Source of the DNA: Kitasatospora setae KM-6054
Lineage (GTDB): Bacteria > Actinomycetota > Actinomycetes > Streptomycetales > Streptomycetaceae
DNA length: 64,000 nt
Direction: 5' to 3'
Assembly (NCBI RefSeq): GCF_000269985.1
Contig: NC_016109.1
Location: forward strand, 5,580,001 to 5,644,000
A program made the position numbers and the translations under genes. Below are positions 45,541 to 54,218 of this stretch, one piece after another. The notes under the pieces are model-generated. The model was not told the origin of the DNA. It worked only from the letters and a program-made list of their open reading frames with translations, and did no database searches. Position 1 is the stretch's first letter, and every line of letters begins with the position of its first letter.

Positions 45541-47196
45541 CTAGACTGAAAGAGATCGACTGGCGAGATGGGCGATCCAGCCGCCGGACGCCGTGACGTC
45601 CACCGCGCCCGCCAGCGCGGCCGGTTCGCACAGGAAGCCCGGCGCGCTCGCACCGTCCGCCAGCCGGACCGGGCCCAGCGCCATCGGGTGCGGCAGCGCG
45701 GCCAGCAGCGCGCCCAGCCCGGCGGCGGACAGCTCCCAGAGCTCGCCCGCCAGGGCCGCCCCGCCCTCCGCCACCCGGACCAGGCCCGGCTTGGGCGGAG
45801 CGGTGTCCAGCGCGTACATCCGGTACTCCGGAGCGGTGCGCACCTCGGCGGCGAACCGGCCGCCCAGCGCGGTCAGTTGGCCGTTCAGCGGCTGCCCGGT
45901 CAGGTGCGCGCCGAACACCGCCAGCCGCACCGAGGGCTCGGTCAGCAGCCGGGCCAGCGCGGCCAGCCGCTCCTCCGTCCGGGGCGGGCCGACCAGCATC
46001 ACGCCGAACGGCAGGCCGCCGACCGTGCCCGCCGGGACGGCGAGCGCGCACAGGCCCAGCAGGTTCGCCGAGTTGGTGAACCGGCCCAGCCGGGTGTTGG
46101 CGCCCACCGGGTCCGCCGCCACCTCGGCGAAGGTCGGGTGCCAGGTGGTGGTGGGCAGCAACAGGGCGTCCGCGTCGCCGAGTTCGGCCAGCGCGGCGGC
46201 CCGCAGCCGCGCCAGCTCGGCCCGGTCGGCGAACAGCCGGTGCGCGGGCACCTCCCCGGCCGCCCGGACGATGCCCGCCACCACCCGGTCCAGCCCCGGA
46301 TCGCCCCGCTCGGCCGCCGCGTCCACGAACGCGCCCACCGCGGCGTACCGCTCGGCCACGAAGGCGCCCCCGTACAGCAGCGCCGCCGCCGCGTCGAACG
46401 GCGCCAGGTCGAGGTCGCGCAGCTCGGCGCCCGCCGCCGCCAGCCGGCCGGCCGCCGCCGCGTGCGCCGCCGCCCAGCCGTCCGCGAGCACGCCCAGCCG
46501 GGCGGCGTCCGGGACGGCGACCCGCCACGGGCCCGGGCGGCGGCCCGGTGCGGCCGGGGCCGGGTCGGCCAGCAGCCGCAGTGCGGCCTGCGCCTCGTCG
46601 ACCGTCCGGGCGAACACCGAGACGCAGTCCAGGCTCGCGCAGGCCGGCACCACGCCGTCGGTCGGCACCAGGCCCGGGGTCGGCTTCAGGCCCACCACGC
46701 CGTTCAGCGCGGCCGGGACGCGGCCCGAGCCCGCCGTGTCGGTGCCCAGCGCCAGGTCGACCAGGCCCAGCGCGACCGCCACCGCCGAACCCGAGCTGGA
46801 GCCGCCCGAGATCCGGCCCGGGTCGACCGCGCCGCGGACCGCGCCGTACGGGCTGCGGGTGCCGACCAGGCCGGTGGCGAACTGGTCCAGGTTGGTGGTG
46901 CCCAGCACCACCGCGCCCGCCGCCCGCAGCCGGGCCACCGCCGGGGCGTCCCGCTCCGGCCGGTAGGCGTACGAGGGGCAGCCCGCCGTGGTCGGCAGGC
47001 CCGCCACGTCGATGTTGCCCTTCACCGCGCACACCGTGCCCGCCAGTGGCAGCCGCTCGCCCGCCGCGACCCGGGCGTCCACGGCCGCCGCCTCGGCCGC
47101 CGCCTCCGCCTCGGGCCGCAGGTCGATCCACACCTCCGGCCGGTCGACCGCGGCGATCCGCGCGTACGCCCGGCGCACCCGCTCCAGCGCGCTCAC
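45541..47196 (-). CDS. atzF: Allophanate hydrolase
   Basis: A 551-aa amidase-signature enzyme hydrolysing allophanate to ammonium and CO2. The Ser-cisSer-Lys triad is visible: Lys in AVKGNIDVAG, and the serines in SGGSSSGSAVAVALG with DTAGSGRVPA. A C-terminal domain (about residues 430-551) of the AtzF type follows. The GTG at 47196 overlaps the carboxylase stop by 4 bp. In this operon it performs the last step after carboxylation of urea, or after carboxylation and deimination of guanidine. It is a separate gene, unlike the fused yeast urea amidolyase. Confidence 0.94.
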   Translation of the reverse strand: MSALERVRRAYARIAAVDRPEVWIDLRPEAEAAAEAAAVDARVAAGERLPLAGTVCAVKGNIDVAGLPTTAGCPSYAYRPERDAPAVARLRAAGAVVLGTTNLDQFATGLVGTRSPYGAVRGAVDPGRISGGSSSGSAVAVALGLVDLALGTDTAGSGRVPAALNGVVGLKPTPGLVPTDGVVPACASLDCVSVFARTVDEAQAALRLLADPAPAAPGRRPGPWRVAVPDAARLGVLADGWAAAHAAAAGRLAAAGAELRDLDLAPFDAAAALLYGGAFVAERYAAVGAFVDAAAERGDPGLDRVVAGIVRAAGEVPAHRLFADRAELARLRAAALAELGDADALLLPTTTWHPTFAEVAADPVGANTRLGRFTNSANLLGLCALAVPAGTVGGLPFGVMLVGPPRTEERLAALARLLTEPSVRLAVFGAHLTGQPLNGQLTALGGRFAAEVRTAPEYRMYALDTAPPKPGLVRVAEGGAALAGELWELSAAGLGALLAALPHPMALGPVRLADGASAPGFLCEPAALAGAVDVTASGGWIAHLASRSLSV

Positions 47197-50100
47197 GCGG
47201 GAGCCCCCAGCACCACCAGCGGGCTGCCCGCCTGCACCTGGTCGCCCGAGCCGACCAGCAGCTCGGCGACCACGCCGTCCCGGTCCGAGAACACCGCGGA
47301 CTCCATCTTCATCGCCTCCAACGCCATCAACCGCTGCCCCTTGCGCACCCGCTCGCCCGGTGCCACGTCCACCTTCCACACGCAGGCGGTGAACTCGGCC
47401 TCCACCACGCCGCCGCCCGGCGGCACCTCCACCGCGCGCGGCGCGGCGGGCGCGGCGCCGGCCGCCCGGTCGGCCCGGTCGAACTCGCCGGACTCCTCCC
47501 AGGCCCGCCGCTCCGCCGCGAACGCCGCCGCCTGCACCGCCCGGAACTCCTCGATCGGACCGGCGTGGTCGGCCAGGAAGCGCAGGTGCTCGGCGAGCGC
47601 GAACTCGCCCTCCTCGATCCGGAGTTCGAACCGGCCCGCGGCCATGTCGGCGCGCAGCTCCAGCAGCTCCTCCGCCGACACCGGGTACCAGCGGATCCGG
47701 TCGAAGAAGCGCAGCAGCCACGGCGCGCCCGGGGTGAACGGGCCGCGCTGCTGCCAGCCCGACCACATCTGCACCGTCCGCCCGACGAACTGGTAGCCGC
47801 CCGGGCCCTCCATGCCGTACACGCACAGGTAGGCGCCGCCGATGCCGACCGAGTTCTCCGCCGTCCACGTCCGGGCCGGGTTGTACTTGGTGGTGACCAG
47901 CCGGTGCCGCGGGTCCAGCGGGGTCGCCACCGGCGCGCCCAGGTAGACGTCGCCCAGGCCCAGCACCAGGTACTCGGCGTCGAAGACCGTCCGGTACACC
48001 TCGTCCACCGAGGCCAGGCCGTTGATCCGGCGGATGAACTCGATGTTCCACGGGCACCACGGCGCGTCGTCGCGCACCCCCGCCATGTACCGCTCGATCG
48101 CCTCCCGGGTCGCCGGGTCGTCCCAGGACAGCGGCAGGTGCACCGTCCGGCTGGGCACCACCAGCTCTTCGGCGGGCGGCAGCTGATGCTCCAACTCGCG
48201 CACGAGCGACAGGAGTTCGGAGATCGGGAGGACGTCCGGGTCGACGTGCACCTGGAGCGAGCGGATGCCCGGCGTCAGGTCGACCACGCCCGCCGGGCGC
48301 CGCCCGGCGACCAGCTCCGCCAGCGCGTGCACCCGCATCCGCAGCGCCAGGTCCAGCTGCATCGGGCCGTACTCGACCAGCAGGTTGTCGTCCCCGCTGC
48401 GCCGGTACGTCACCGACGGGCGCCCCGGGCCCTCGGGCAGCCGGTCCAGCACGCCGCCGTCCAGCACCGCCGGGCGGGAGGGCGCGGGCGGCGCGGCCGG
48501 GGTGCGGCGCAGCGCCGCCGCGTCGTCGGCGGTCACCGGCACGAAGCGGACGGTGTCGCCCGGGCGCAGCTGCCCCAACTTCCAGCGCTGCCCGGAGACC
48601 ACCGTCGCCGGACAGACGAACCCGCCCAGCGAGGGCCCGTCCGGCCCGAGCAGCACCGGCATGTCGCCGGTGTAGTCGACCGCGCCCACCGCGTACGGGG
48701 TGTCGTGGATGTTCGACGGGTGCAGGCCCGCCTCGCCGCCGTCCCGGCGCGCCCAGGCGGGCTTCGGGCCGACCAGGCGCACCCCGGTGCGGGCGCTGTT
48801 GAAGTGCACCGACCAGTCGGCGGCGTAGAACTCGGCGACGTCCCGCTCGGTGAAGAACTCCGGCGCGGCGTGCGGCCCCTCGACCGCCGGCAGCAGCCAG
48901 GACGAGGTGAACTCCGGGCGGTCGGCGACCGGGCCCGCGCCCGGGCCGAGCGGGCCGGTGCCGCCGTGCAGCACGTCGCCCGTGCGCAGCGCCCGGCCGC
49001 CGTGGCCGCCGAAGCCGCCCAGCGTGAACGTCGCCGCGCTGCCCAGGAACGCCGGGGCGTCCAGACCGCCCGCCACCAGCAGGTAGCAGCGCAGGCCCGG
49101 GCCGGGCGGCGCCGGGACGTCCAGCAGCCCGCCCGCCGGGACGAGCACCGGCTCCCACTGCGGCACCGGCGCGCCGTCCAGCGTCACCGCCGTCGGGGCG
49201 CCCGTCACGCACACCCAGGTCGGGGCGGTGAACCGCAGCGCCGGGCCCAGCAGCGTGCACTCCAGGCCGGGCGCGCCCTCCGGGTTGCCCAGCGCCCGGT
49301 TGCCGAGCCGGAACGACAGGTCGTCCATCGGCCCGCACGGCGGCACCCCGACCTGCCAGTAGCCGGTGCGGCCCGGCCAGTCCTGCACCGTGGTCTGGGT
49401 GCCCGCCCGGACCACCTCGATCCGCGGTGTGAGGTCCGCCACGTGCGCCAGCGTCCCGGTGTGGTGGGCGGCCGCGGTCACCTCCGGCACCGCCGGGACG
49501 GCCCGCAGCAGGCCCAGGTTGGTCTCGATGCCGTGGATCCGGGTCTCCGCCAGGGCCCGCGTCAGCCGCCCCAGCGCGTCGGCGCGGTCCGCGCCGTGCA
49601 CGACCACCTTCGCCAGCATCGGGTCGTACGCGGTGGTCACCTCGGTGCCGGTCTCCACCCAGGTGTCCACCCGGACGCCGGCCGGGAAGGCCACCTCGGT
49701 CAGCAGACCCGCGCTCGGCCGGTGGTCGCGCGAGGGGTCCTCGGCGTACACCCGGGCCTCCACCGCGTGCCCGCGCGGCGGGCCGACCTCGCGCACCACC
49801 CCGCGCTCGCCCCGGGCGAGGCGCAGCATCCACTCGACCAGGTCGACCCCGTACACCGCCTCGGTGACCGGGTGCTCCACCTGGAGCCGGGTGTTGACCT
49901 CCAGGAAGTACGCCTCCTCGCGCGCCGCGTCGTACACGTACTCCACGGTGCCCGCCGAGCGGTAGCCCACCGAGGCGCACAACTGCCGCGCCGAGTCTGC
50001 CAGTTCGCGGCGGACGCGGTCGGGCAGGCCGGGCGCCGGGGCCTCCTCCAGCACCTTCTGGTTGCGGCGCTGCAACGAGCAGTCCCGGTCGCCGAGGGCC

Positions 50101-50765
50101 ACCACCCGGCCGGTGCCGTCGCCGAACACCTGCACCTCCACGTGCCGGGCCCGCTCCACCAGCCGCTCCAGGAACACCCCCGCGGTGGCGAAGTTCGCGG
50201 CCGCCACCCGCTGCACGCCCTCCCAGGCGTCGGCCAGCTGCGCCGCGTCCCGGCAGGCCCGCATGCCGATGCCGCCGCCCCCGCCGGTGGCCTTCAGCAT
50301 CACCGGGTACCCCACCGCCTCCGCCGCGGCCAGCGCCGCCGGCAGGTCGGCCAGCAGCCCGGTGCCCGGCAGCAGCGGCACCCCCGCCGTCTCGGCCGCC
50401 GCCCGGGCGGTGTGCTTGGCGCCGAACACCTCCAGCTGGGCCGGGGTCGGGCCGACGAAGGCCAGGCCCGCCGCCTCCACCCGGCGGGCGAACGCGGCGT
50501 CCTCCGAGAGGAACCCGTACCCCGGGTGGACCGCGCCCGCCCCGCCCTCCAGGGCGGCCGCCAGCACCAGGTCCGCCCGCAGGTAGCTGTCCTTCGCCGC
50601 GGCCGGGCCCAGCCGCACCGCGCGGTCGGCCATCCGCACGTGCGGGGCCGAGCGGTCCGGGTCGGAGAACACCGCGACGGTGGACAGGCCGATCCGGCGG
50701 GCGGTGCGGATGATCCGGGCCGCGATCTCGCCCCGGTTGGCGACCAGCAGGGTGTCGAAGCTCAT
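47193..50765 (-). CDS. Biotin-dependent urea/guanidine carboxylase
   Basis: A 1190-aa biotin enzyme. A biotin carboxylase domain (about residues 1-450, starting FDTLLVANRGEIAARIIR, with GGGGIGMRACRD) is followed by the KipA-like and KipI-like carboxyltransferase halves (about 470-1090) and a biotinyl domain with EAMKMES. The family includes urea carboxylases and, where DUF1989 genes are linked as here, guanidine carboxylases. I favour guanidine on context only. The ATG at 50765 overlaps the upstream DUF1989 stop by 4 bp and the gene is coupled to atzF below. Confidence 0.93.
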   Translation of the reverse strand: MSFDTLLVANRGEIAARIIRTARRIGLSTVAVFSDPDRSAPHVRMADRAVRLGPAAAKDSYLRADLVLAAALEGGAGAVHPGYGFLSEDAAFARRVEAAGLAFVGPTPAQLEVFGAKHTARAAAETAGVPLLPGTGLLADLPAALAAAEAVGYPVMLKATGGGGGIGMRACRDAAQLADAWEGVQRVAAANFATAGVFLERLVERARHVEVQVFGDGTGRVVALGDRDCSLQRRNQKVLEEAPAPGLPDRVRRELADSARQLCASVGYRSAGTVEYVYDAAREEAYFLEVNTRLQVEHPVTEAVYGVDLVEWMLRLARGERGVVREVGPPRGHAVEARVYAEDPSRDHRPSAGLLTEVAFPAGVRVDTWVETGTEVTTAYDPMLAKVVVHGADRADALGRLTRALAETRIHGIETNLGLLRAVPAVPEVTAAAHHTGTLAHVADLTPRIEVVRAGTQTTVQDWPGRTGYWQVGVPPCGPMDDLSFRLGNRALGNPEGAPGLECTLLGPALRFTAPTWVCVTGAPTAVTLDGAPVPQWEPVLVPAGGLLDVPAPPGPGLRCYLLVAGGLDAPAFLGSAATFTLGGFGGHGGRALRTGDVLHGGTGPLGPGAGPVADRPEFTSSWLLPAVEGPHAAPEFFTERDVAEFYAADWSVHFNSARTGVRLVGPKPAWARRDGGEAGLHPSNIHDTPYAVGAVDYTGDMPVLLGPDGPSLGGFVCPATVVSGQRWKLGQLRPGDTVRFVPVTADDAAALRRTPAAPPAPSRPAVLDGGVLDRLPEGPGRPSVTYRRSGDDNLLVEYGPMQLDLALRMRVHALAELVAGRRPAGVVDLTPGIRSLQVHVDPDVLPISELLSLVRELEHQLPPAEELVVPSRTVHLPLSWDDPATREAIERYMAGVRDDAPWCPWNIEFIRRINGLASVDEVYRTVFDAEYLVLGLGDVYLGAPVATPLDPRHRLVTTKYNPARTWTAENSVGIGGAYLCVYGMEGPGGYQFVGRTVQMWSGWQQRGPFTPGAPWLLRFFDRIRWYPVSAEELLELRADMAAGRFELRIEEGEFALAEHLRFLADHAGPIEEFRAVQAAAFAAERRAWEESGEFDRADRAAGAAPAAPRAVEVPPGGGVVEAEFTACVWKVDVAPGERVRKGQRLMALEAMKMESAVFSDRDGVVAELLVGSGDQVQAGSPLVVLGAPA

Positions 50766-51460
50766 CGCGGGCCGTCCTCGGTGGTTGCGGCGGGTTCGGT
50801 GGCTCCGGTGCGCTCGGTGACCGTCATGCGCACCGGGGTCGGGTCGAAGCCGTTGCACGGGTTGTTGACCTGCGGGCAGTTCGACACCAGCACCAGCACG
50901 TCCGCCTCGGCCCGCAGCACCACCCGCAGGCCCGGCGCGGAGAGCCCGTCCACGATGCCCAGCGTGCCGTCCGCCTCCACCGGCACGTTCATGTACCAGT
51001 TGAGGTTCGACACCAGGTCCCGCTTGCCCAGCCCGTGCCGGGCCCCCTCGGCCAGGAAGTTCTCCACGCAGGCGTGCTGCGACCAGGTGTGGTGGCCGTA
51101 GCGCAGGGTGTTCGACTCCTTCGAGCAGGCGCCCGCGATCGTGTCGTGCCGCCCGCAGTCGTCCGCCACCACCGTCATCAGCGGGGTGTGCTCGTTCGAC
51201 ATCAGCACCGTGCCGGTGGACACGAAGACGCTGCCGGACGCCTGGAGGGTGTCGGCGGCGCTGTAGCGCACCGCGGTGTCGTGCGCGTCGTACAGCAGGC
51301 AGTCGACGGCCTGGTTGCCGTGCAGGTCGGTGACGGTCAGGAACTGCCCGCGGCGGACCACGGCGGACCAGGCGGCGCGGGCGGGGACGGCCTCGTCCAG
51401 GACGACGGTCGCCGGGACGGCGGTGGGGATGGTGGTCTCCGGGACGGCGGTGGTGGTCAT
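50762..51460 (-). CDS. DUF1989 urea-amidolyase-associated protein (UAAP2 / carboxyguanidine deiminase subunit)
   Basis: A 232-aa DUF1989 protein. Typical motifs include DLHGNQAVDCLLYDAHD, SNEHTPLMT and CNGFDPTPV near the C-terminus, with conserved His and Cys residues that probably bind metal. Proteins of this type, long called urea amidolyase associated, were shown elsewhere to form with a sister protein a carboxyguanidine deiminase that makes allophanate. The sister gene overlaps it upstream and the carboxylase overlaps it downstream, each by 4 bp. Confidence 0.9.
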   Translation of the reverse strand: MTTTAVPETTIPTAVPATVVLDEAVPARAAWSAVVRRGQFLTVTDLHGNQAVDCLLYDAHDTAVRYSAADTLQASGSVFVSTGTVLMSNEHTPLMTVVADDCGRHDTIAGACSKESNTLRYGHHTWSQHACVENFLAEGARHGLGKRDLVSNLNWYMNVPVEADGTLGIVDGLSAPGLRVVLRAEADVLVLVSNCPQVNNPCNGFDPTPVRMTVTERTGATEPAATTEDGPR

Positions 51461-52266
51461 CGGGCCCCCAGGGCGGCGGTGTTGAGGTGGGCGCGGTGGC
51501 GCTCGGGCGTGGTGTCCCAGTGCGGGTCGCCGGGGGCGGTCACGGCGCCCGGGGTGACGGTGACCCGCAGCGGGGTGCAGTGCCAGGCCGGACGCGGGTC
51601 CAGCGGGTGGGCGGTGTTGGCCAGCAGCAGGGTGGTGCGCTGCTCCAGCCGCAGCACCACCTCGGCCCCCGAGCCGGCCGAACCGGTCGGGAGCAGCGAA
51701 CCGTCCGCCGCCACCGTGACGCCGCGGAAGAACGAGACCGGGGCGGGCAGGTCGCGCGGGGCCAGCCCCTGCTTGGCCGCGGCCAGCAGCAGCAGCTCGC
51801 GCCCCGCCGGGGACGGGCCGTGCGCCGCGCCGTCCCCGTAGCGGGCGCGGTTGCGGGCCGCGGTGGACGCGCCCGCGAGGGCGTCGTGCCGGCCGGAGGT
51901 GTCCGCGACCAGGGTGGCCAGCACCCGGCCCTGGTCCGAGAGCAGTTGGCTGCCGAGCCGGAGGTAGGCGTTCCACTGCACCTTCACGGTGTCCGCCGGG
52001 TTCAGCCGCTCCCAGGGGCGGTCGGTCACGAACAGCAGCAGGTGCGCGCAGGCGTCGCCGTCCCGGTCGGTCAGCGCCACGTGCGCGCCGGCCGGCAGGA
52101 CGAGGTGGGTGTAGCCGCCGGCGGCGACGGTCTCCGACCACAACGTGCCTGCGGGCGGAGGCAGTTGCGGCATGCAGTCCACGACCGTGCCCGCCTGGGA
52201 CCTGGCGTGGGCGCGGGCGGCCGTGGTGGTGGCGGTGCCGGCCTCGGCGTGGGTGGTTTCTGTCAT
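51457..52266 (-). CDS. DUF1989 urea-amidolyase-associated protein (UAAP1 / carboxyguanidine deiminase subunit)
   Basis: A 269-aa DUF1989 protein, first gene of the operon. It has RDGDACAHLLLFVTDRPWER, GRHDALAG and a CTPLRVTV C-terminal motif parallel to the sister gene. I start at ATG 52266 (MTETTHAEA); a -10-like TAATTT (minus strand, 52274-52279) ends seven bases before it, so the message is probably leaderless. A TTTCTGTC-N4-GACAGAAA palindrome covers this start site, identical to one at the permease promoter. An in-frame start 36 bp upstream would lie inside the promoter. Confidence 0.88.
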   Translation of the reverse strand: MTETTHAEAGTATTTAARAHARSQAGTVVDCMPQLPPPAGTLWSETVAAGGYTHLVLPAGAHVALTDRDGDACAHLLLFVTDRPWERLNPADTVKVQWNAYLRLGSQLLSDQGRVLATLVADTSGRHDALAGASTAARNRARYGDGAAHGPSPAGRELLLLAAAKQGLAPRDLPAPVSFFRGVTVAADGSLLPTGSAGSGAEVVLRLEQRTTLLLANTAHPLDPRPAWHCTPLRVTVTPGAVTAPGDPHWDTTPERHRAHLNTAALGAR

Positions 52267-52279
52267 GCGACAGAAATTA
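52257..52279 (-). promoter_or_regulatory. Operator TTTCTGTC-N4-GACAGAAA over the nitrogen-operon start
   Basis: Perfect 8-bp arms (52257-52264 and 52269-52276) flank four bases; TTAGGG continues the match with the permease site. The minus-strand -10 TAATTT overlaps one arm, so a bound protein would repress transcription. Confidence 0.7.
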
Positions 52280-52341
52280 GGGAGGGGCGGATTCGGCGTC
52301 ATTGCCCTTGCGTGACGCGGGAGTTACCGTCCCCTCACGGC

Positions 52342-52383
52342 GGGGGAGGGGGAGGGGGAGGGGGAGGGGGAGGGGGAGGGGGA
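52342..52383 (+). repeat. Seven GGGGGA tandem repeats, potential G-quadruplex
   Basis: Exactly seven 6-bp GGGGGA units, a strong G-quadruplex candidate, lie 75 bp upstream of the DUF1989 operon promoter and downstream of the permease gene. The G-rich strand is the non-template strand for plus-direction transcription. The tract may vary in copy number. Confidence 0.85.
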
Positions 52384-52413
52384 GAGAGGAGCGGCGGGGC
52401 GGCGGACGTGCGG

Positions 52414-52438
52414 AGGCCGCCCGGGGTGCGGGCGGCCT
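52414..52438 (-). terminator. Terminator of the permease gene
   Basis: A 9-bp stem with a 7-nt loop (52414-52422 with 52430-52438), 20 bp downstream of the minus-strand permease stop. Confidence 0.6.
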
Positions 52439-52457
52439 TGGGCGGGGGCGTGGGCGG

Positions 52458-53942
52458 TCAGGGGCGTCGGCGGCGCAGGCGGTAGGCCGCGCCGGTGGCG
52501 AGGGCGGCGGCGAAGGTCAGCAGGGCGAACCAGCGCAGGTACCAGTGGCCGCCCTCCGGGTCGTACACGGCGGCGCGCGGCCACGCCAGGTTCACCGTCA
52601 TCGCCACCCCGTACAGCAGCGCCGCCGCGTTCACCGGCAGCCCCCAGCGGCCCAGCGAGAACAGCGGACGGCCCGTCTCGTCCGTCGCGGGCGCGCCCTC
52701 GCCCAGCGGCAGGCCGCGCAGGCGGCGGACCAGCACCGCGCCCACCACCAGGGCGTACGCCGCGTACACCAGGGCCACGCAGGTGGAGGAGAGCGCCACG
52801 AACGCCGCCGGGGCCGCCAGGTCGAGCAGCAGGAACCCGACCGCCGGGGCGCCCACCGCGAGCGCCGCCCAGCGCGGCATCCCGCTGCGCGGCGCGACCG
52901 CGGACAGGCGGCGCCACCCCGGCAGCGCGCCGTCGCGGGCCATCGAGAACACCATCCGGGCGCCCGCCGTCTGCATCGCCAGCGTCCCGACGCACACCGC
53001 GACCGCGACGTCCGCGAGCAGCACCCGCCCCAGCCCGTCGCCCAGCCGGCTGGTCAGCACGTACGGCAGCCCCTCCGCCGCCAGCCGCCCGTCGGTCAGG
53101 CTCGGCGCGGCCAGCACCCCGCCGAGCAGCAGCAGCCCGCCGGCCAGGCCCGCGGTGGCCAGCGCGGTCAGGATCGTCCGGGGCGCCGTCCGGCGCGGGG
53201 CCAGGGTCTCCTCGGAGAGCTCGCCCGCGCTGTCGAACCCGATCATCACGTACGCCGCGGTGAACGCCCCCACCAGCAGCGCCCACCCGCCGCCGCTGCC
53301 CGGCGCGGTATGCAGCAACTCCCGCGGGGGCTGCTCGGCGTGGCCGAACAGCGCCACCACGATCAGCACGATGCCCAGGATCTCCGCGCCCACCCCGACG
53401 CCGTTGACCAGCGTCAGCACCCGGTTGTCCACGGCGTTCACGAAGGTGGTCAGCGCGATCAGCACCGCCCCGAGCAGGACGGCGTTCGCCGCACCGCTCG
53501 CGGTGGTCGGCGACGGGTCGCCGCCCAGCAGCTGGAAGCCGGACCACAGGGCGGGCAGCACCACCTGCAACGCGAGGGCGGCCGCCGCCACCACGACGAC
53601 CTGGCCCAGCACCATGAGCCAGCCCGTGAACCACCCGTACACCGGGCCGGCCATCCGGCTCGCCCACTGGTAGATCGCGCCGGAGTACGGGTGGCGGGCC
53701 GCGAGTTCGGCGAAGCAGGCGGCCACCAGCAGCTGGCCGAGCAGCACGACGGGCCAGGTCCAGACGAAGGCCGGGCCGGCCGCGCCGTAGCCGAACGCGA
53801 ACAGCTGGAAGACGGTGGTGAGCACCGAGATGAAGGAGAAGCCGGCCGCGAAGGAGCCGAACCGGCCGATGGTGCGGTGCAGTTGCTGGGGGTAGTCGGC
53901 CGCGACGGCGGCCGGGGGCGCGGACGTCGTGCTGGTGGTCAT
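52458..53942 (-). CDS. APC-superfamily amino acid/amine permease
   Basis: A 494-aa permease with about 12 membrane helices. It has the APC features GSFAAGFSFISVLTT in helix 1, the loop AARHPYSGAIYQWASRMAGP, and GFDSAGELSEET in the middle. Family members import amino acids, polyamines or small amines by cation symport. It belongs functionally to the neighbouring nitrogen operon: same strand, and the same 8-bp-arm palindrome at its promoter. A guanidine or urea-derived substrate is thus likely but inferred. GGAAGG precedes the ATG. Confidence 0.92.
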   Translation of the reverse strand: MTTSTTSAPPAAVAADYPQQLHRTIGRFGSFAAGFSFISVLTTVFQLFAFGYGAAGPAFVWTWPVVLLGQLLVAACFAELAARHPYSGAIYQWASRMAGPVYGWFTGWLMVLGQVVVVAAAALALQVVLPALWSGFQLLGGDPSPTTASGAANAVLLGAVLIALTTFVNAVDNRVLTLVNGVGVGAEILGIVLIVVALFGHAEQPPRELLHTAPGSGGGWALLVGAFTAAYVMIGFDSAGELSEETLAPRRTAPRTILTALATAGLAGGLLLLGGVLAAPSLTDGRLAAEGLPYVLTSRLGDGLGRVLLADVAVAVCVGTLAMQTAGARMVFSMARDGALPGWRRLSAVAPRSGMPRWAALAVGAPAVGFLLLDLAAPAAFVALSSTCVALVYAAYALVVGAVLVRRLRGLPLGEGAPATDETGRPLFSLGRWGLPVNAAALLYGVAMTVNLAWPRAAVYDPEGGHWYLRWFALLTFAAALATGAAYRLRRRRP

Positions 53943-53966
53943 GGGGCACCGGCCTTCCGCAGGCGT

Positions 53967-53989
53967 TTTCTGTCGGGTGACAGAAATTA
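53967..53989 (-). promoter_or_regulatory. Operator TTTCTGTC-N4-GACAGAAA at the permease promoter
   Basis: The same palindrome as at 52257-52276, with arms 53967-53974 and 53979-53986, again followed by TTAGGG and again overlapping a minus-strand TAATTT (53984-53989). The predicted start gives a leader of about 35 nt. Confidence 0.7.
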
Positions 53990-54218
53990 GGGGCCTGCGG
54001 ATTCCCGGATGTTGCCCGGGAGTTGCCCGGTGGTTGCGGTCTCCTCACGGAAAGCGCATTCAAGGGGCCCGGGGAACGGCGGGTCGATGCTGCTGGCGGT
54101 CGGAGCCCATCGGAGGTTCGTGCTGCTGCGGGTCTTCGACGGAACCGGAAGCAGGTGCGCGCAACGGCAGTGCACCGTCAGCAGACCGGGCCTCGCCGTT
54201 TCCCGAGCCCCTGACGGT

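Noticed and set aside
53990..54218. Guanidine riboswitch before the permease or the DUF1989 operon
   Set aside because: The DUF1989 message seems leaderless and the permease leader is predicted at about 35 nt; I found no recognisable guanidine-aptamer fold.
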